Below, piece by piece: positions 63,938-64,000 of a DNA stretch of 64,000 bases (its first letter is position 1; each line of letters opens with the position of its first letter). Source of the DNA: Chryseobacterium sp. (GTDB taxonomy: Bacteria > Bacteroidota > Bacteroidia > Flavobacteriales > Weeksellaceae). The stretch spans positions 109,226 to 173,225 of the forward strand of contig JAITMC010000019.1 of the NCBI GenBank assembly GCA_031277615.1, given 5' to 3'. The position numbers and the translations under genes were made by a program. A model generated the notes under the pieces. That model was given only the letters and a program-made list of their open reading frames with translations. It made no database searches and was not told where the DNA came from.

Positions 63938-63969
63938 TTTGTGAGGTTTTTAAAAAAGGATTACCTTTG
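63938..63969 (+). promoter_or_regulatory. Strong promoter P2
   Basis: TTTG at 63938-63941 and TACCTTTG at 63962-63969, spaced 20 nt and followed by CAGTCC, are a near-perfect consensus. The transcribed starts of P1 and P2 share a GCGCAG-AGG-like element. Tandem strong promoters without a following start codon suggest a stable RNA (rRNA) operon just past the window; this is inference. Confidence 0.7.
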
Positions 63970-64000
63970 CAGTCCGGTTCGCCGGGAGCGCAGGAGTAAT

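Overview
The window looks like a chromosomal segment of a Bacteroidota species close to Chryseobacterium (Flavobacteriia, Weeksellaceae). The signs are an AT-rich genome, promoters of the Bacteroidota type (TTTG, then about 19 nt, then TAnnTTTG), weak or absent Shine-Dalgarno sequences, a type IX secretion (T9SS) C-terminal domain, a GLPGLI-family protein, an OmpA protein with thrombospondin type-3 repeats, bacteriocin-like leader peptides and a two-piece cobalamin methionine synthase. Genus assignment is inference; no rRNA gene is visible. No prophage, transposase, CRISPR array or tRNA was found.

Layout. 1-1132: end of the ribosomal/RNA polymerase operon (rpoA 3' part, rplQ). 1.3-4.1 kb: amidase, decayed gene remnants, GLPGLI protein and a small lipoprotein. 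4.2-7.2 kb: a two-component operon (response regulator, unknown soluble protein, multi-pass membrane protein, histidine kinase). 7.3-8.4 kb: a three-TM protein with a C-terminal prokaryotic YEATS-like domain. 8.6-11.2 kb: enolase and citrate synthase. 11.3-12.8 kb: a 54-residue bacteriocin-like peptide and tandem secreted paralogues. 13.0-15.5 kb: two guanidine-modifying (arginine deiminase-like) enzymes split by a four-helix-bundle gene. 15.6-23.2 kb: GH43 enzyme, esterase lipoprotein and two tandem outer-membrane beta-barrel proteins under one promoter with a palindromic operator candidate. 23.4-34.4 kb: housekeeping genes (nadD, recJ, ABC-F, smpB, ompA-like, yebC, lpxH-like, glycosyltransferase), a second bacteriocin-like peptide and a GNAT protein. 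34.5-42.0 kb: RDD / SpoIIM / membrane / DUF4129 / DUF4350 / MoxR / DUF58 cluster. 42.0-47.8 kb: OsmC protein, a large T9SS-sorted leucine-rich-repeat protein and a GH63-like glucosidase. 47.9-58.8 kb: methionine pathway behind a SAM-I riboswitch (metX, ACT-homoserine dehydrogenase, sulfhydrylase, split metH with a desaturase between the halves, metF). 59-62.9 kb: acyltransferase-like protein, folE, DinB-like protein, cysS. 62.9-64 kb: a non-coding stretch with direct repeats, two inverted consensus DnaA boxes and tandem strong promoters reading off the end.

The most unusual material is between genes. A family of roughly 50-nt double-hairpin repeats (about 39.3, 39.5, 50.9, 52.2 and 52.3 kb) shows compensatory base changes. 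Several copies sit next to short tandem repeats, and two of the loci carry a duplicated copy of the neighbouring gene's 3' end. Hairpins with a C-GAA-G triloop recur in other intergenic spaces. Among proteins, the points of most interest are the two-component operon with an AT-rich two-gene insert, the YEATS-like membrane protein, the homoserine dehydrogenase that carries aspartokinase-type ACT domains but no kinase, and the secreted paralogue pair with a divergent centre between near-identical ends.
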